Assembly: GCA_031275145.1 (NCBI GenBank)
Contig: JAISPE010000322.1
Coordinates: forward strand, 1 to 5,417
Direction of reading: 5' to 3'
Length of the DNA: 5,417 bases
Origin: Prevotellaceae bacterium
Lineage (GTDB): Bacteria > Bacteroidota > Bacteroidia > Bacteroidales > UBA932
Positions 5,391 to 5,417 of this stretch are shown here, piece by piece. Position 1 is the first letter of the stretch; the number at the start of each line of letters is the position of its first letter. The position numbers were made by a program, and so were the translations under genes. Under the pieces are notes generated by a model. That model was not told the origin of the DNA and made no database searches. It saw nothing but the letters and a program-made list of their open reading frames with translations.

Positions 5391-5417
5391 AAGCGCTAAT
5401 AATGTCTATATCTAAAC

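Overview
The window looks like chromosomal DNA of a member of the Bacteroidota, most likely order Bacteroidales. Three things point there: promoter boxes of the Bacteroidota type TAnnTTTG (737-744 and 5174-5181), AT-rich leaders without clear Shine-Dalgarno sequences, and a DUF4290 gene directly upstream of murA, an arrangement I recall from this phylum. All recognisable genes are on the + strand. The species cannot be named from the sequence.

Layout. 42-605 encodes a small lipoprotein of unknown function. A promoter box at 737-744 starts a tight four-gene cluster, with gaps of 6, 14 and 10 bases. Its genes are a stand-alone, apparently catalytically degenerate GT5 glycogen/starch-synthase-like protein (796-1623), a protein of unknown function (1630-2334), a DUF4290 protein (2349-2969) and murA (2980-4290). 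MurA makes the first committed step of peptidoglycan synthesis. It carries Asp121 in place of the usual fosfomycin-reactive Cys, so the enzyme is predicted to be insensitive to fosfomycin. The three upstream proteins have no assigned role; sharing a transcript with murA is a hint, not proof, of a link to the cell envelope.

4291-5417 (about 1.1 kb) holds no convincing protein gene but a lot of DNA structure. In order there are hairpins at the end of murA, two short CCC/GGG palindromes, two pairs of direct repeats, a 7-bp hairpin with a UGCG loop, and a tandem array (4947-5066). Two units of that array fold into hairpins followed by T8 runs, like a duplicated intrinsic terminator. After it come a good Bacteroidota promoter (5148-5181) and a perfect (AG)37 microsatellite (5293-5366) flanked by two palindromes.

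The most unusual items are the (AG)37 tract 112 bases downstream of a promoter, a possible contingency locus or an assembly-edge artefact, and the terminator-like tandem array just before that promoter. I found no rRNA, tRNA, CRISPR array, transposase or known defence system, and nothing that I can claim as a new multi-gene system.
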